A stretch of DNA of 64,000 nucleotides from Nannocystis sp. RBIL2. GTDB taxonomy: Bacteria; Myxococcota_A; Polyangia; Nannocystales; Nannocystaceae. Shown one piece after another: positions 8,446 through 17,711 of this stretch. Every line of letters starts with the position of its first letter. Position 1 is the stretch's first letter. The notes beneath the pieces were generated by a model. It was not told where the DNA came from and searched no databases. It was given only the letters and a program-made list of their open reading frames with translations. The stretch covers positions 6,232,001 to 6,296,000 of the forward strand of contig NZ_JAPNJW010000001.1 of the NCBI RefSeq assembly GCF_026626745.1, written 5' to 3'. The position numbers and the translations under genes were made by a program.

Positions 8446-10080
8446 ATGACGACGCCGAAGCTGTCGTACGTGCACGGCACCAGCGCGACGCCGCTGCTGG
8501 GCGAGACGATCGGCGAGAACCTGCGGCGCACGGTGCTGCGGGTGCCCGATGCCGACGCGCTGGTGGTCCGCTCGCAGGGCTTCCGCGCGACGTACTCGCA
8601 GCTGTGGGCGTGGACCGGGCAGGCCGCGCGCGGGCTGATGGCGCTCGGGGTGCAGCGCGGCGACAGGGTCGGGATCTGGTCGCCCAACCGGGCCGAGTGG
8701 GTGATCTCGCAGTACGCGGCGGCGCGGGTCGGGGCGATCCTCGTCAACATCAACCCGGCGTATCGAGCCGACGAGCTGCAGTACGCGCTGCGCCAGTCGG
8801 GCGTGTCGGTGCTGCTGCTGGCGCGGCGGCACCGCGGCTCGGACTACGCGGCGATGGTCGCAGAGGTGATGCCGGGCTGCCCGGCGCTGCGCCTGACGAT
8901 CGTGTTCGAGGACGGCTGGGACGCGCTGCTGGCCGGCGGGTCGTCGGTGTCCGAGGACGAGCTGGCGGCGCGCGAGGCGACGCTGCAATTCGACGACCCG
9001 GTCAACATTCAATACACCAGCGGCACCACCGGCGCGCCCAAGGGGGCGACGCTGTCGCACCACAACATTCTCAACAACGGGTTTTACATCGGCGAGACGC
9101 TGCGCTACGGCGAGCGCGACCGCGTGTGCATCCCGGTGCCGTTCTACCACTGCTTCGGGATGGTGATCGGCAACCTCGCGTGCACGAGCCACGGTGCGTG
9201 CATGGTGATCCCCGGCGAGGTGTTCGACCCGGCGGCCACGCTCGAGGCGGTGCAGGAGGAGGGGTGCACTTCGCTGTACGGCGTGCCGACGATGTTCATC
9301 GCCGAGCTCGAGCACCCGCGGTTCGCCGAGTTCGACCTGAGCACGCTGCGCACCGGGGTGATGGCCGGCTCGCCGTGCCCGATCGAGACGATGAAGCAGG
9401 TGCAGTCGCGCATGCACATGCACGAGGTGACGATCTGCTACGGCATGACCGAGACGTCGCCGGTGTCGACCCAGAGCGCCTGCGACGATCCGTTCGAGCA
9501 GCGCGTGACCACTGTCGGGCGGGTTCACCCGCACCTCGAGGTGAAGATCGTCGACCCGGAGACCGGTGCGATCGTGCCGCGGGGCGTCCGCGGCGAGCTG
9601 TGCACCCGCGGCTACAGCGTGATGCTCGGCTACTGGAACGACGCCGCGGCCACGCGCGCGGCCATCGACGAGGCCCGCTGGATGCACACCGGCGACCTGG
9701 CGGTGATCGACGACGCGGGCTTCGTCAGTATCGTCGGGCGGATCAAGGACCTCATCATCCGCGGCGGCGAGAACATCTACCCGCGCGAGGTCGAGGAGCT
9801 GCTGCACACGCACCCGCACGTCAGCGAGGCGCAGGTGATCGGGGTGCCGAGCCAGCGCTACGGCGAGGAGGTGATGGCGTGGATCAAGCTGCGCGCCGGG
9901 GCCAGCGTCACCGCCGACGAGCTGCGGCAGTTCTGCCTGGCCAGGCTGGCGCGCTTCAAGGCGCCCGTGTTCTGGAAATTCGTGGAGAGCTTCCCGATGA
10001 CCGTGACCGGGAAGATCCAGAAGTATCGGATGCGCGAGATCGCCGTCGCCGAGCTCGAGCAGGCGGCGCGCAGCGAGTGA
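8446..10080 (+). CDS. AMP-binding acyl-CoA synthetase
   Basis: Activates a carboxylic acid with ATP to an acyl-adenylate and then forms the CoA thioester. The 544 residues match the ANL superfamily: P-loop-like motif YTSGTTGAPKGATLSH at about residues 189-204, YGMTETSP near 331, the hinge region GDLAVIDDAGF and GRIKDLIIRGGENIYP near 430-447, and the C-terminal catalytic lysine in TGKIQKYRMRE. The overall wording resembles medium-chain/FadD-type synthetases (ACSF2-like) rather than acetyl-CoA synthetase. Seven bases downstream of the DUF4863 gene, almost certainly one operon. Confidence 0.93.
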   Translation: MTTPKLSYVHGTSATPLLGETIGENLRRTVLRVPDADALVVRSQGFRATYSQLWAWTGQAARGLMALGVQRGDRVGIWSPNRAEWVISQYAAARVGAILVNINPAYRADELQYALRQSGVSVLLLARRHRGSDYAAMVAEVMPGCPALRLTIVFEDGWDALLAGGSSVSEDELAAREATLQFDDPVNIQYTSGTTGAPKGATLSHHNILNNGFYIGETLRYGERDRVCIPVPFYHCFGMVIGNLACTSHGACMVIPGEVFDPAATLEAVQEEGCTSLYGVPTMFIAELEHPRFAEFDLSTLRTGVMAGSPCPIETMKQVQSRMHMHEVTICYGMTETSPVSTQSACDDPFEQRVTTVGRVHPHLEVKIVDPETGAIVPRGVRGELCTRGYSVMLGYWNDAAATRAAIDEARWMHTGDLAVIDDAGFVSIVGRIKDLIIRGGENIYPREVEELLHTHPHVSEAQVIGVPSQRYGEEVMAWIKLRAGASVTADELRQFCLARLARFKAPVFWKFVESFPMTVTGKIQKYRMREIAVAELEQAARSE

Positions 10081-10160
10081 CGCGGGCGGCCGCGCGCCAC
10101 GACCTCGCTGCGGCTGCGACCGGCGGTCGCGCGAGGCCGGGAACTCCGGTACGGTGAGGC

Positions 10161-11021
10161 GTGCGCGTCGCCCTCGCCGCTGCCCTGCTCCTGACCGCCT
10201 GCGGCGGGGTCGCGCCCGCGAGCACCGACGCGAGCAGCACAGGCACCGCGAGCTCGACGAGCACCGGCGCGCCGATCGACTGCGCCGGCGCGCCCGACGA
10301 CCTCTTTATCAAAAGAATCGCGCCGTTGCTGGCGACGGACCGGCCGAAGACGTGCAACACCTGTCACCTGTCGGGCGTCGACATGGAGATGTTCGTGAAG
10401 GACACGCCGTGTCAGACGATGGCGTGCCTCGAGTCGAAGGGGCTGGTCGACCTGAGCGCGCCGGAGGCGAGCGTGGTGCTGGGGTGGATCTCCCGCGCCG
10501 ACCCGGCGAGCCCGTTGATTGACCAATCGGTGATCGACGAGGAGTACCAGGCGTTCCTGGCGTGGATCGAGGCGACCGCGCAATGTGGGCTGTGTTGGTC
10601 GGGTGATTCGCCGTGTGGCGAGCCGAGCGGCGAGAAGTGCGAGGAGGACGAGGGGGCGCCGGCGTGGGTCGACCCCGGCGATTGCTCGCCGCTGACGCGC
10701 GAGTCGTTGTTCCGCCACAAGGTGTACGCGTGGCGCGACCGCTGCTTCCCGTGCCACTTCGACAGCTCCGACATCGAGGCGCCGAAGTGGATCGCCACCG
10801 GCTCGTGCGAGCTCGGGTCGCTGATGACGATGCGCAACGTGCTGGAGCGCGGGCTCGTGAACTACGCCGAGCCGGAGCAGAGCCTGCTGCTGCTGAAGCC
10901 GCTGGCCGAGAGCGCCGGCGGGGTGATGCACGGCGGGCACGACAAGTTCGCCGACAAGACCGACGAGGCCTACGTCGACTTCCTCGCGTGGATCTCCCGC
11001 GAGGTCGAGTGCGCGCCGTGA
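10161..11021 (+). CDS. lipoprotein with two c-type haem motifs
   Basis: Starts at a GTG that gives the lipoprotein signal MRVALAAALLLTAC (lipidated Cys14), then a Thr/Ser linker to about residue 38. Two CxxCH motifs are visible: CNTCH at 65-69 and CFPCH at about 195-199. A duplicated fold is suggested by ASPLIDQ/AFLAWIEATAQC and VDFLAWISREVEC. Such proteins are exported di-haem cytochromes or planctomycete-type cytochrome domains. No clear distal Met ligand is assigned. A palindrome cluster follows the stop immediately, then the cobalamin riboswitch of nrdA. Confidence 0.82.
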   Translation: MRVALAAALLLTACGGVAPASTDASSTGTASSTSTGAPIDCAGAPDDLFIKRIAPLLATDRPKTCNTCHLSGVDMEMFVKDTPCQTMACLESKGLVDLSAPEASVVLGWISRADPASPLIDQSVIDEEYQAFLAWIEATAQCGLCWSGDSPCGEPSGEKCEEDEGAPAWVDPGDCSPLTRESLFRHKVYAWRDRCFPCHFDSSDIEAPKWIATGSCELGSLMTMRNVLERGLVNYAEPEQSLLLLKPLAESAGGVMHGGHDKFADKTDEAYVDFLAWISREVECAP

Positions 11022-11023
11022 GA

Positions 11024-11088
11024 CCTGTCCTTCGGGACAGCTAGTGCACGAGGCGAAGACGTCCGTTCAGGACGTCCGTCGAGGACGT
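11024..11088. repeat. palindrome cluster after the cytochrome gene (terminator-like)
   Basis: Three bases after the stop codon is CCTGTCC-TTCG-GGACAG, a perfect six-base-pair CTGTCC/GGACAG stem closed by TTCG, a very stable RNA loop. Right behind it are overlapping GACGTC-type arms (GACGTCCGTTCAGGACGTC at 11058-11076 and a partial third arm to 11088). No T-run follows, so it is either a Rho-independent-like structure without a U-tract or a 3' mRNA-stabilising hairpin. Confidence 0.7.
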
Positions 11089-11164
11089 GAAGAAGAGCTG
11101 CGCAAGTGCGCAGGTCGGCCACATTTTGTGTTGACGCCCTGGGAGCACCCCCATATATTGCGGT

Positions 11165-11360
11165 CGGCGCTGGTACCCTCTGCGTTTGCGAAGACGCAGC
11201 GGGTTTAATAGGGAACCCGGTGAGAATCCGGGGCTGCCCCGCAGCGGTAAGCGAGAACGAACCCCACGGAGCACTGGCCGCGCGGCCGGGAAGTGTGGGT
11301 AGTAGGGACTCGGCGGCGACGTCGAGAAGCTCGTGAGCCCGAAGACCTGCCTGCGCCCGG
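11165..11360 (+). promoter_or_regulatory. cobalamin (adenosylcobalamin) riboswitch aptamer
   Basis: Contains the conserved B12-box wording: GGGAACCCGGTGAGAATCC at 11211-11229 followed by GGGGCTGCCCCGC and GCGGTAAG (to about 11251), and the distal element GAGCCCGAAGACCTGCC at 11335-11351. These match the core and J6/3-P-type conserved elements of cobalamin riboswitches. It sits about 210 bases upstream of nrdA in the same direction. The outer boundaries are approximate because the P1 stem was paired only by eye. Confidence 0.93.
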
Positions 11361-11533
11361 CGACGGGAGACATCCGCCGCCGGAACGACCTGGAAGCCTC
11401 GCGGGAGGCGCGGTGCAAGCGAAGCGGAGACCCCGCGACTCGCCTCTGCCCCTGTCCCGCGCCGACTTTCGGTCGCCCGCGGGGGCGAGAGGTCGGTGCA
11501 GGCGTTCGCTCGCGCTGACTCTCTGCCCCGGCT

Positions 11534-11568
11534 CCCTCCTCGCGGTCCACGCGCGAACACGAGGAGGG
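11534..11568 (+). promoter_or_regulatory. Shine-Dalgarno-sequestering hairpin of the riboswitch
   Basis: CCCTCCTCG (11534-11542) is exactly complementary to CGAGGAGGG (11560-11568), and the second arm contains the ribosome binding site GAGGAGGG four bases before the nrdA ATG at 11573. The 17-base loop can add GC pairs. This is the expected OFF structure of a translational cobalamin riboswitch. No intrinsic terminator T-run is visible between aptamer and start. Confidence 0.75.
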
Positions 11569-11572
11569 CGAG

Positions 11573-13966
11573 ATGGACAGGGACAGCACGACGAGCGAGG
11601 CGACGCTGGGCGAGCCGACGCGCTCTGGTTTTCAGACCAGCATGCGGGTGAAGAAGCGCAGTGGCGCGCTCGAGCCGGTCGACATCCACAAGATCGTGCA
11701 GGCGGTCGACCGCTGCTGCGCCGGCCTCGACGCGGTCGACGCGGTGCGCGTGGCGACGCGGACGATCAGCGGGCTGTACGACGGCGCGACCACGCAGGAG
11801 CTCGACTCGCTGTCGATCCAGACCGCGGCGGCGCTGATCGCAGAGGAGCCGCAGTACTCACGGCTGGCGGCGCGGCTGCTGTCGACCTACGTCGAGGCCG
11901 AGGTCGGGCTCTCCGGGGTGCGTACGTTCTCCGAGTCGGTCGCGCTCGGCCGGCGGCTGAACCTCATCCACGAGCGGCTGCAGGCGTTCGTCAGCGCGGC
12001 CGCGGACGAGCTCGACGCGGTGATCGATCCGTCGCGCGACCTCGAGTTCGAGTACTTCGGCCTGCGCACGGTCTACGACCGCTACCTGCTGCGCCACCCG
12101 CAGACGCGGCAGGTGATCGAGACGCCGCAGCAGTTCTTCATGCGGATCGCCTGCGCCCTGGCCGAGTCGGCGGTCGAGGCGCGTGAGCTGTACGCGCTGC
12201 TGTCGGCGCTCGAGTACCTGCCGAGCTCGCCGACGCTGTTCAACGCCGGCACGCGACATGAACAATTGGCCAGCTGCTTCCTGCTCGACTCGCCGCGCGA
12301 CCAGCTGTCGCACATCTATCAGCGCTACCACGACGTGGCGATGCTGTCGAAGTTCTCCGGCGGGATCGGCCTGGCCTACCACCGCGTGCGCTCGCGCGGC
12401 TCGCTGATCACCGTGACCAACGGGATCTCCTGCGGCATCGTGCCCTGGCTCAAGACGCTCGACGCGTCGGTGGCGGCGGTCAACCAGGGCGGCAAGCGCA
12501 AGGGCGCCTGCTGCGTGTACCTCGAGTCGTGGCACGCCGACATCGAGGCGTTCCTCGAGCTGCGCGACAACACCGGCGACGAGGCCAGCCGCACGCACAA
12601 CCTCAACCTCGCCAACTGGGTGCCCGACCTTTTCATGCGCCGGGTCGAGGCCGACGCGGCGTGGAGCCTGTTCGACCCCAAGACCGTGAAGGACCTGCCC
12701 GACCTGTACGGCGAGGCGTTCGAGGCCCGCTACGTCGAGTACGAGCAGGCCGGACTGGCCGTAAGGACAGTCCCGGCGCGCGACCTGTACGCGCGGATGA
12801 TGCGGACGCTGGCGCAGACTGGCAACGGCTGGATGACCTTCAAGGATCGCTGCAACACCACCTGCAACCAGACCGGGGCGGCGGGGCGGGTGGTGCACCT
12901 GTCGAATCTTTGTACCGAGATCGTCGAGGTCACTGCGGGCGACGAGGTCGCGGTGTGCAACCTCGGCTCGATCAACCTCGCGCGGCACACGAGGACCGGT
13001 CCAGATGGACAGGTCGAGGTCGACTTTTCAAAGTTGGCGCGGACGGTGCGGCTGGCGGTGCGGCAGCTCGATCGGGTGATCGACCTCAACTACTACTCGC
13101 TGCCGGGGGCGCGCGACTCGAACCATCAGTGGCGGCCGGTCGGGCTCGGGCTCATGGGTCTGCAGGACGTGTTCTTCCAGCTCGGCCTGTCCTTCGACTG
13201 CGCGGCCGCGCGGGCGCTGTCGCGGCAGATCTCCGAGGAGGTGTATTTTCATGCGCTCGCGGCTTCGTGCGCCCTGGCGCAGGAGCGCGGGGCGCACCCG
13301 AGCTTCGGCGAGACCCGGGTGGCGCGCGGGGAGCTGCAGTTCGACGCCTGGGGCGCGACGGCGAGCGAACCTGAACGATGGGACAGGCTGCGGGCGGACA
13401 TCCGCGCGCACGGGCTGCGCAACTCGCTGCTGGTGGCGATCGCGCCGACGGCCACGATCGCGGCGATCGCCGGCTGCTACGAGTGCATCGAGCCGCAGGT
13501 GTCGAACCTGTTCAAGCGCGAGACGCTGTCGGGCGACTTCCTGCAGGTCAACCGCTACCTGGTGGCGACGCTCAAGCAGCTCGGCCTGTGGACCGAGGCG
13601 AACCGCGACCGGCTCAAGCTGGCCGAGGGCTCGGTGCAGCAGCTCGAGGGGCTGCCGGAGGCGCTCAAGCTGGTGTACCGCACCGCGTGGGAGCTGCCGA
13701 TGCGCTCGCTCATCGACATGGCGGCCGAGCGCGGGGCGTTCATCGATCAGAGTCAGTCGCTCAACCTGTTCATCGAGAGCCCGAGCATCGGCCAGCTGTC
13801 GAGCATGTACTTCTACGCGTGGAAGCGCGGGCTCAAGACGACCTACTACCTGCGCTCGCGCCCGGCGACGCGGATCGCCAAGGCCACCGTGGCGACCGCC
13901 GCGGAGCCGCGGGCCGCGGTCGCGTGCTCGCTCGAGAACCCCGAATCCTGTGAGGCCTGCCAATGA
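11573..13966 (+). CDS. nrdA: ribonucleoside-diphosphate reductase, alpha subunit (class Ia)
   Basis: Large subunit of aerobic class Ia ribonucleotide reductase, which makes deoxyribonucleotides from ribonucleoside diphosphates. The 797 residues show an N-terminal ATP-cone (about 25-112, from VKKRSGALEPVDIHKIV), active-site cysteine 235 in ASCFLLD, the triad N445/C447/E449 in SNLCTE, and the second redox cysteine C462 in AVCNLGSINL. The C-terminus ends CEACQ, the swinging CxxC that is re-reduced by thioredoxin. The start is fixed by the GAGGAGGG site. It overlaps nrdB by four bases (ATGA) and is governed by the cobalamin riboswitch, implying use when B12 for a class II enzyme is lacking. Confidence 0.96.
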   Translation: MDRDSTTSEATLGEPTRSGFQTSMRVKKRSGALEPVDIHKIVQAVDRCCAGLDAVDAVRVATRTISGLYDGATTQELDSLSIQTAAALIAEEPQYSRLAARLLSTYVEAEVGLSGVRTFSESVALGRRLNLIHERLQAFVSAAADELDAVIDPSRDLEFEYFGLRTVYDRYLLRHPQTRQVIETPQQFFMRIACALAESAVEARELYALLSALEYLPSSPTLFNAGTRHEQLASCFLLDSPRDQLSHIYQRYHDVAMLSKFSGGIGLAYHRVRSRGSLITVTNGISCGIVPWLKTLDASVAAVNQGGKRKGACCVYLESWHADIEAFLELRDNTGDEASRTHNLNLANWVPDLFMRRVEADAAWSLFDPKTVKDLPDLYGEAFEARYVEYEQAGLAVRTVPARDLYARMMRTLAQTGNGWMTFKDRCNTTCNQTGAAGRVVHLSNLCTEIVEVTAGDEVAVCNLGSINLARHTRTGPDGQVEVDFSKLARTVRLAVRQLDRVIDLNYYSLPGARDSNHQWRPVGLGLMGLQDVFFQLGLSFDCAAARALSRQISEEVYFHALAASCALAQERGAHPSFGETRVARGELQFDAWGATASEPERWDRLRADIRAHGLRNSLLVAIAPTATIAAIAGCYECIEPQVSNLFKRETLSGDFLQVNRYLVATLKQLGLWTEANRDRLKLAEGSVQQLEGLPEALKLVYRTAWELPMRSLIDMAAERGAFIDQSQSLNLFIESPSIGQLSSMYFYAWKRGLKTTYYLRSRPATRIAKATVATAAEPRAAVACSLENPESCEACQ

Positions 13967-14985
13967 GTCACGTCCACCGCCCCGCCCGCCTGCTCGACCC
14001 CGGCCTGTGCCTCTCGCTGAGGCCGATGCACTACCCGGTATTTTTCGAGATGTACCGGGCGGCGATCAAGAACACCTGGACGGTCGAGGAGGTCGACTTC
14101 TCGACCGACGTCGCCGACCTGCGCGGGCGCATGTCGCCGGCCGAGCGCCACCTCGTGCAGCGCCTGGTCGCGTTCTTCGCCACCGGTGACGCGATCGTCG
14201 CCAACAACGTGGTGCTGAGCCTGTACCGCCACATCAACGCCCCCGAGGCGCGGATGTACCTGTCGCGCCAGCTGTATGAAGAGGCGCTGCACGTGCAGTT
14301 CTACCTGACGCTGCTCGACACATACGTGCCCGACCCCGACGAGCGCCACCGGGCGTTCGCGGCGATCGAGACGATCCCGTCGATCCGCCGCAAGGCCGAG
14401 TTCTGCATGCGCTGGCTCGACTCGCTGCAAGGCACCGAGCGGCTCGAGGACCGCGCGCACCGGCGCAAGTTCGTGCTCAACCTGATCTGCTTCGCCGCCT
14501 GCGTCGAGGGGCTGTTCTTCTTCGGCGCGTTCGCCTACGTGTACTTCCTGCGCTCGCGCGGGCTCTTGCACGGGCTGGCGGCCGGGACCAACTGGGTGTT
14601 CCGCGACGAGAGCGCGCACATGCGCTTCGCGTTCGAGGTGGTGAGCACGATCCGCCGCGAGGAGCCGGAGCTGTTCGACGCGTCGCTCGAGGCCGAGGTG
14701 CAGGCGATGATCGCCGAGGCGATCGACTGCGAGACGCAATTCGCCGAGGACCTGGTCGGCGGCGGGGTGGCGGGGCTGTCGGTCGGCGACATCCGCCAGT
14801 ACCTCGAGTTCTGCGCCGACCAGCGGCTCGCGACGCTGGGGATGACACGCCGCTACGGCGCGAAGAACCCGCTGGCGTTCATGGAATTGCAGGACGTGCA
14901 AGAGGTGGCAAACTTCTTCGAGCGCCGGGTCTCGGCGTACCAGGTCGGAGTGACCGGACAGGTGGTGCTCGATGCAGCGTTCTGA
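13963..14985 (+). CDS. nrdB: ribonucleoside-diphosphate reductase, beta subunit (class Ia)
   Basis: Small subunit that holds the diiron-tyrosyl radical for NrdA. All six iron ligands and the radical tyrosine are recognisable: D76 (ATGDAI), E107 and H110 (YEEALH), Tyr114 (VQFY, spaced as Tyr122 in E. coli), E182 (CVEGLFF), E216 and H219 (RDESAH). Length 340 is normal. The presence of the tyrosine argues against class Ic. Start overlaps the nrdA stop, and the last 14 bases overlap the thioesterase gene, so the three genes form a tight operon under the riboswitch. Confidence 0.96.
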   Translation: MSHVHRPARLLDPGLCLSLRPMHYPVFFEMYRAAIKNTWTVEEVDFSTDVADLRGRMSPAERHLVQRLVAFFATGDAIVANNVVLSLYRHINAPEARMYLSRQLYEEALHVQFYLTLLDTYVPDPDERHRAFAAIETIPSIRRKAEFCMRWLDSLQGTERLEDRAHRRKFVLNLICFAACVEGLFFFGAFAYVYFLRSRGLLHGLAAGTNWVFRDESAHMRFAFEVVSTIRREEPELFDASLEAEVQAMIAEAIDCETQFAEDLVGGGVAGLSVGDIRQYLEFCADQRLATLGMTRRYGAKNPLAFMELQDVQEVANFFERRVSAYQVGVTGQVVLDAAF

Positions 14986-15397
14986 CGACAATGACGAGCG
15001 GATCGAGGCGGGTCGGGTGCGCGAGGCCCGGCTCGTCGAGATGGTGTTCCCGGAGCAGACGAACCACTACGGGACGCTGTTCGGCGGGCAGGCGCTGGCG
15101 CTGATGGACAAGGCGGCGTTCGTGGCGGCGTCCCGCTACGCGCGCCGCACGGTGGTGACGGCCAGCAGCGAGCGCGTCGACTTCCACGTGCCCATCCGCC
15201 AGGGGCAACTGGTGGAGCTGATCGCTCGCGTGGTCGGGACGGGCCGGACGTCGATCACTGTGGAGGTCGAGGTGTTCGCCGAGGATCTTCTCACTGGCGA
15301 TCGCCAGCTCGGGACGCGCGGGCGCTTCGTGCTGGTGGCCCTCGATGCGCACGGCAATCCCACGACGGTGCCTCCGCTCGTGGAACCGCAGGGGTGA
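14972..15397 (+). CDS. acyl-CoA thioesterase, hotdog fold (YciA/BFIT-like)
   Basis: 141 residues of the acyl-CoA hydrolase family: MVFPEQTNHYGTLFGGQALALMD (about 24-46) contains the N-H-Y-G-T-L-F-G-G signature with the catalytic-region Asn and Gly turn, and RVDFHVPI follows near 70. It hydrolyses acyl-CoA to free acid and CoA. It starts inside the end of nrdB and so is translationally coupled to it, which would place it under the cobalamin riboswitch too. A metabolic link to nucleotide reduction is not obvious; the coupling may be incidental. Confidence 0.9.
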   Translation: MQRSDDNDERIEAGRVREARLVEMVFPEQTNHYGTLFGGQALALMDKAAFVAASRYARRTVVTASSERVDFHVPIRQGQLVELIARVVGTGRTSITVEVEVFAEDLLTGDRQLGTRGRFVLVALDAHGNPTTVPPLVEPQG

Positions 15398-15495
15398 TTC
15401 GAGCGCGGCGCGGGGAGGAACGAGGTTTCGGGGTCCTCCGCGTGCCGCCACGAGCGCGGGCCAGTTCGGCTACAATCGCGGCGAGGAGCCGCTCC

Positions 15496-16956
15496 ATGGG
15501 ATTTTTCGACCGCCTCTTCGGCAAGCGCAGCGCGGGCATCGACGACCCCGAGCAGCTCCGTCTCCAGCTGTTCGACGCCGCGGCGCACGGCGACCTGTCG
15601 CGGCTGGCGAAGCTCTGCCGCGCGCATCGACAGGCGGTCGTGAGCCAGTTTCCGACCTGGCAGAAGGTTCCGGAGCATCTGCGGTCCGACCCGGCGGCGA
15701 TGCAGTCGCACGTCCAGGCGCTGGTGGCGATCGCTCAGGTGTTCGCGCAAGAGCTGGGCGACGCCTCGCTGTTCCAGCGGCTGATGGGCACGCCGCGCGA
15801 CAACCCGTTGCTGCGCTGGCAAGAGGCGCTGCGCCAGGCCGAGGAGCTGATCGGCGCGCTCGACTTCGCGGCCGCGCGCGACCTGCTGACGCGCGTGCTG
15901 CCCGAGGTCGAGGGCCTCCAAGGCAGCGGGGTCGAGGCGCTGCTGCCGATCACTCTCGGGCGGATCGGCGAGTGTCACTTCGAGCTCGGCGAGGCCGAGC
16001 AGGCGCTGCCGTACATGCAGCAGGCGCTGGCGCTGTGCGAGCAGGCCGGCGACGCGGAGGGCGTGCAGATCTACCTCGGCAACCTGTTCGAGGCCCACCG
16101 CTGGCTCGAGCAGCGCGAGCCCGCGGCCGCGTGCGCGCGCCGGCTGGCCGAGCTGGCCGCCGATCCTGCGGTGCAGCGTCGGCGCTTGCGCCGGGCCGCG
16201 CGGGTCGCCGCAGGGGAGCCGCGGAATCGCGTGCTGGCGGTGATCGACGGCGCGCCGCACGAGCTCGACGAGCTGCAGTCCCTGGCGGAGGGGCATGTCC
16301 GCTTCGTGTTCGAGCGCGACCGGATCACCCTGCGCCGCGCGACCGCGGCCACCGAGGCGGGCGAGGCCTGCGGCGGCGAGGGCGAACTCGCCGAGGCCCT
16401 CGCTCACTTCGAGCGGGCTGCGGCCGCCGATCGCCACGCTCCGCACTGTCGTTACCAGGCCGCCTTCACCCTGCTCCACCTGCGGCGCTACGCCGAAGCG
16501 GAGGCCGCGTACGCGGAAGTCGAGAGTCTGGCGCCCGGGTGGTTCCACTGCCGCTCCGATCGCTGGCTCGCGGGTCAGCTCGCGGCCGGGGCCGTTGCGC
16601 ACGAGATCTTCCTCGTCGCGCATGCGCTGCAGGACGGGCCGATGGCGCCCGAGGAGAAGCTCGACCTGTCCGAAGGGGCATTGACAGCAGCGCCGCGGCT
16701 GGCGCTGCTGCATCTGCAGCGCGGCAAGCAGCTCGTGCAGCTCGGGCGCGAGGCCGAGGCGGTCGCGGCGTTCCGCGCCGGCCTCGCCGGTGACGGTGAG
16801 CCGGACGTGTATAGCCGATTGCGCGTCGAGCTCGCCACTCGCTGCGAAGATCCACAAGAGCGCGCGGGCCTGCTCCGCGACGCCCAGGCGCCCGGCGGCA
16901 ACCTCATCGCCGCCGCGACCGCCCAGTTGCTCGCGCTCGCTCCCGCGAACGAATAG
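15496..16956 (+). CDS. TPR-repeat protein
   Basis: The open frame begins at 15394, but the ATG at 15496 is preceded by GCGAGGAGC and starts the sensible N-terminus MGFFDRLFGKRSAG, so I choose it (486 residues). Helical pairs fitting tetratricopeptide repeats are seen around residues 125-190 (ITLGRIGECHFELGEAEQAL, YMQQALALCEQAGDAEGVQI) and again after 300 (ELAEALAHFERAAAADRHAP, AAFTLLHLRRYAEAEAAYAE). Probably a cytoplasmic scaffold. The MGFFDRLFGK opening is seen in many bacterial TPR and stress-associated proteins. A degenerate palindrome copy is inside the frame at 16661-16684. Confidence 0.82.
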   Translation: MGFFDRLFGKRSAGIDDPEQLRLQLFDAAAHGDLSRLAKLCRAHRQAVVSQFPTWQKVPEHLRSDPAAMQSHVQALVAIAQVFAQELGDASLFQRLMGTPRDNPLLRWQEALRQAEELIGALDFAAARDLLTRVLPEVEGLQGSGVEALLPITLGRIGECHFELGEAEQALPYMQQALALCEQAGDAEGVQIYLGNLFEAHRWLEQREPAAACARRLAELAADPAVQRRRLRRAARVAAGEPRNRVLAVIDGAPHELDELQSLAEGHVRFVFERDRITLRRATAATEAGEACGGEGELAEALAHFERAAAADRHAPHCRYQAAFTLLHLRRYAEAEAAYAEVESLAPGWFHCRSDRWLAGQLAAGAVAHEIFLVAHALQDGPMAPEEKLDLSEGALTAAPRLALLHLQRGKQLVQLGREAEAVAAFRAGLAGDGEPDVYSRLRVELATRCEDPQERAGLLRDAQAPGGNLIAAATAQLLALAPANE

Positions 16957-17054
16957 GATTCGCACTGTGAATGCGATCACGACGGGCGCGCCGATCTGAT
17001 CGTCGGCGACAGGGCGCTGCGCTGCACCCGGGTGAGCCGCGAGGACGTGACGGC

Positions 17055-17561
17055 TCAGCGGGTGCGGGCGTAGATCCAGCACGGGCCGGCGGCGTGCCGG
17101 TAATCTCGCTCGTGATGCATGCCGATCTTCTCGGCGACGCGAGCGGAAGCGGCGTTGCCGTGCTTGATCAGGGCGATCAGGCGATCGATGCCCAACGTGT
17201 GGTGCGCATGGTCGACGATGCCCAGCGCGGCTTCGGTGGCCAGACCCTGCCCCCAGCGCGAGCGGTCGATCAGGTAGGCCACTTCGATCTCATCCACACC
17301 GTCCAGGGTCCACGGCAGCAAGCCACAGCGACCGAGGAACGCGCCGCTGCTGCGCTCGACCGTAGCCCACAGGCCCAGGCGCGGATCGTCGGGGTGGCCG
17401 TGCCGGTGCCATTCGAGCTCTTCCTGCGTCTGCGCCCGCGTCAGCGTGCCGCAGGGGAGATGCCGTCGCGTTGCTTCGTCGGCGTACAGCGCGGCCAGAG
17501 CGTCCAGGTCGCCGGGCAGCAGGCGCCGCAACAACAGCCGTGGGGTCTGCAGGACGATCAT
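17055..17561 (-). CDS. GNAT N-acetyltransferase, RimJ/RimL type
   Basis: 168-residue acetyltransferase of the ribosomal-protein/alanine type: opening LQTPRLLLRRLLPGDLDALAALY, the beta-4 segment IEVAYLIDRSRWGQGLATEAA (the RWGQGLATEA run is the acetyl-CoA pyrophosphate loop, consensus R/Q-x-x-G-x-G/A), and GNAASARVAEKIGMHHERDY at the C-terminal side. It acetylates an amine of a protein or small molecule; substrate unknown. It stands alone on the minus strand, convergent with the TPR gene. Confidence 0.92.
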   Translation of the reverse strand: MIVLQTPRLLLRRLLPGDLDALAALYADEATRRHLPCGTLTRAQTQEELEWHRHGHPDDPRLGLWATVERSSGAFLGRCGLLPWTLDGVDEIEVAYLIDRSRWGQGLATEAALGIVDHAHHTLGIDRLIALIKHGNAASARVAEKIGMHHERDYRHAAGPCWIYARTR

Positions 17562-17711
17562 GGCGTTGCCAGCCGGGTTCGCGCTCAGGTGATTTCGAAT
17601 TGTTTGAAGCGTGACGAATACGCAAACCGCAGCCAGCGGCCTGTACGACGAATTCTCGGTGATTGGCCCGGTTCGTCGTACAGAGACGGCTGGCCGTGCT
17701 GTCGAGCGCGG

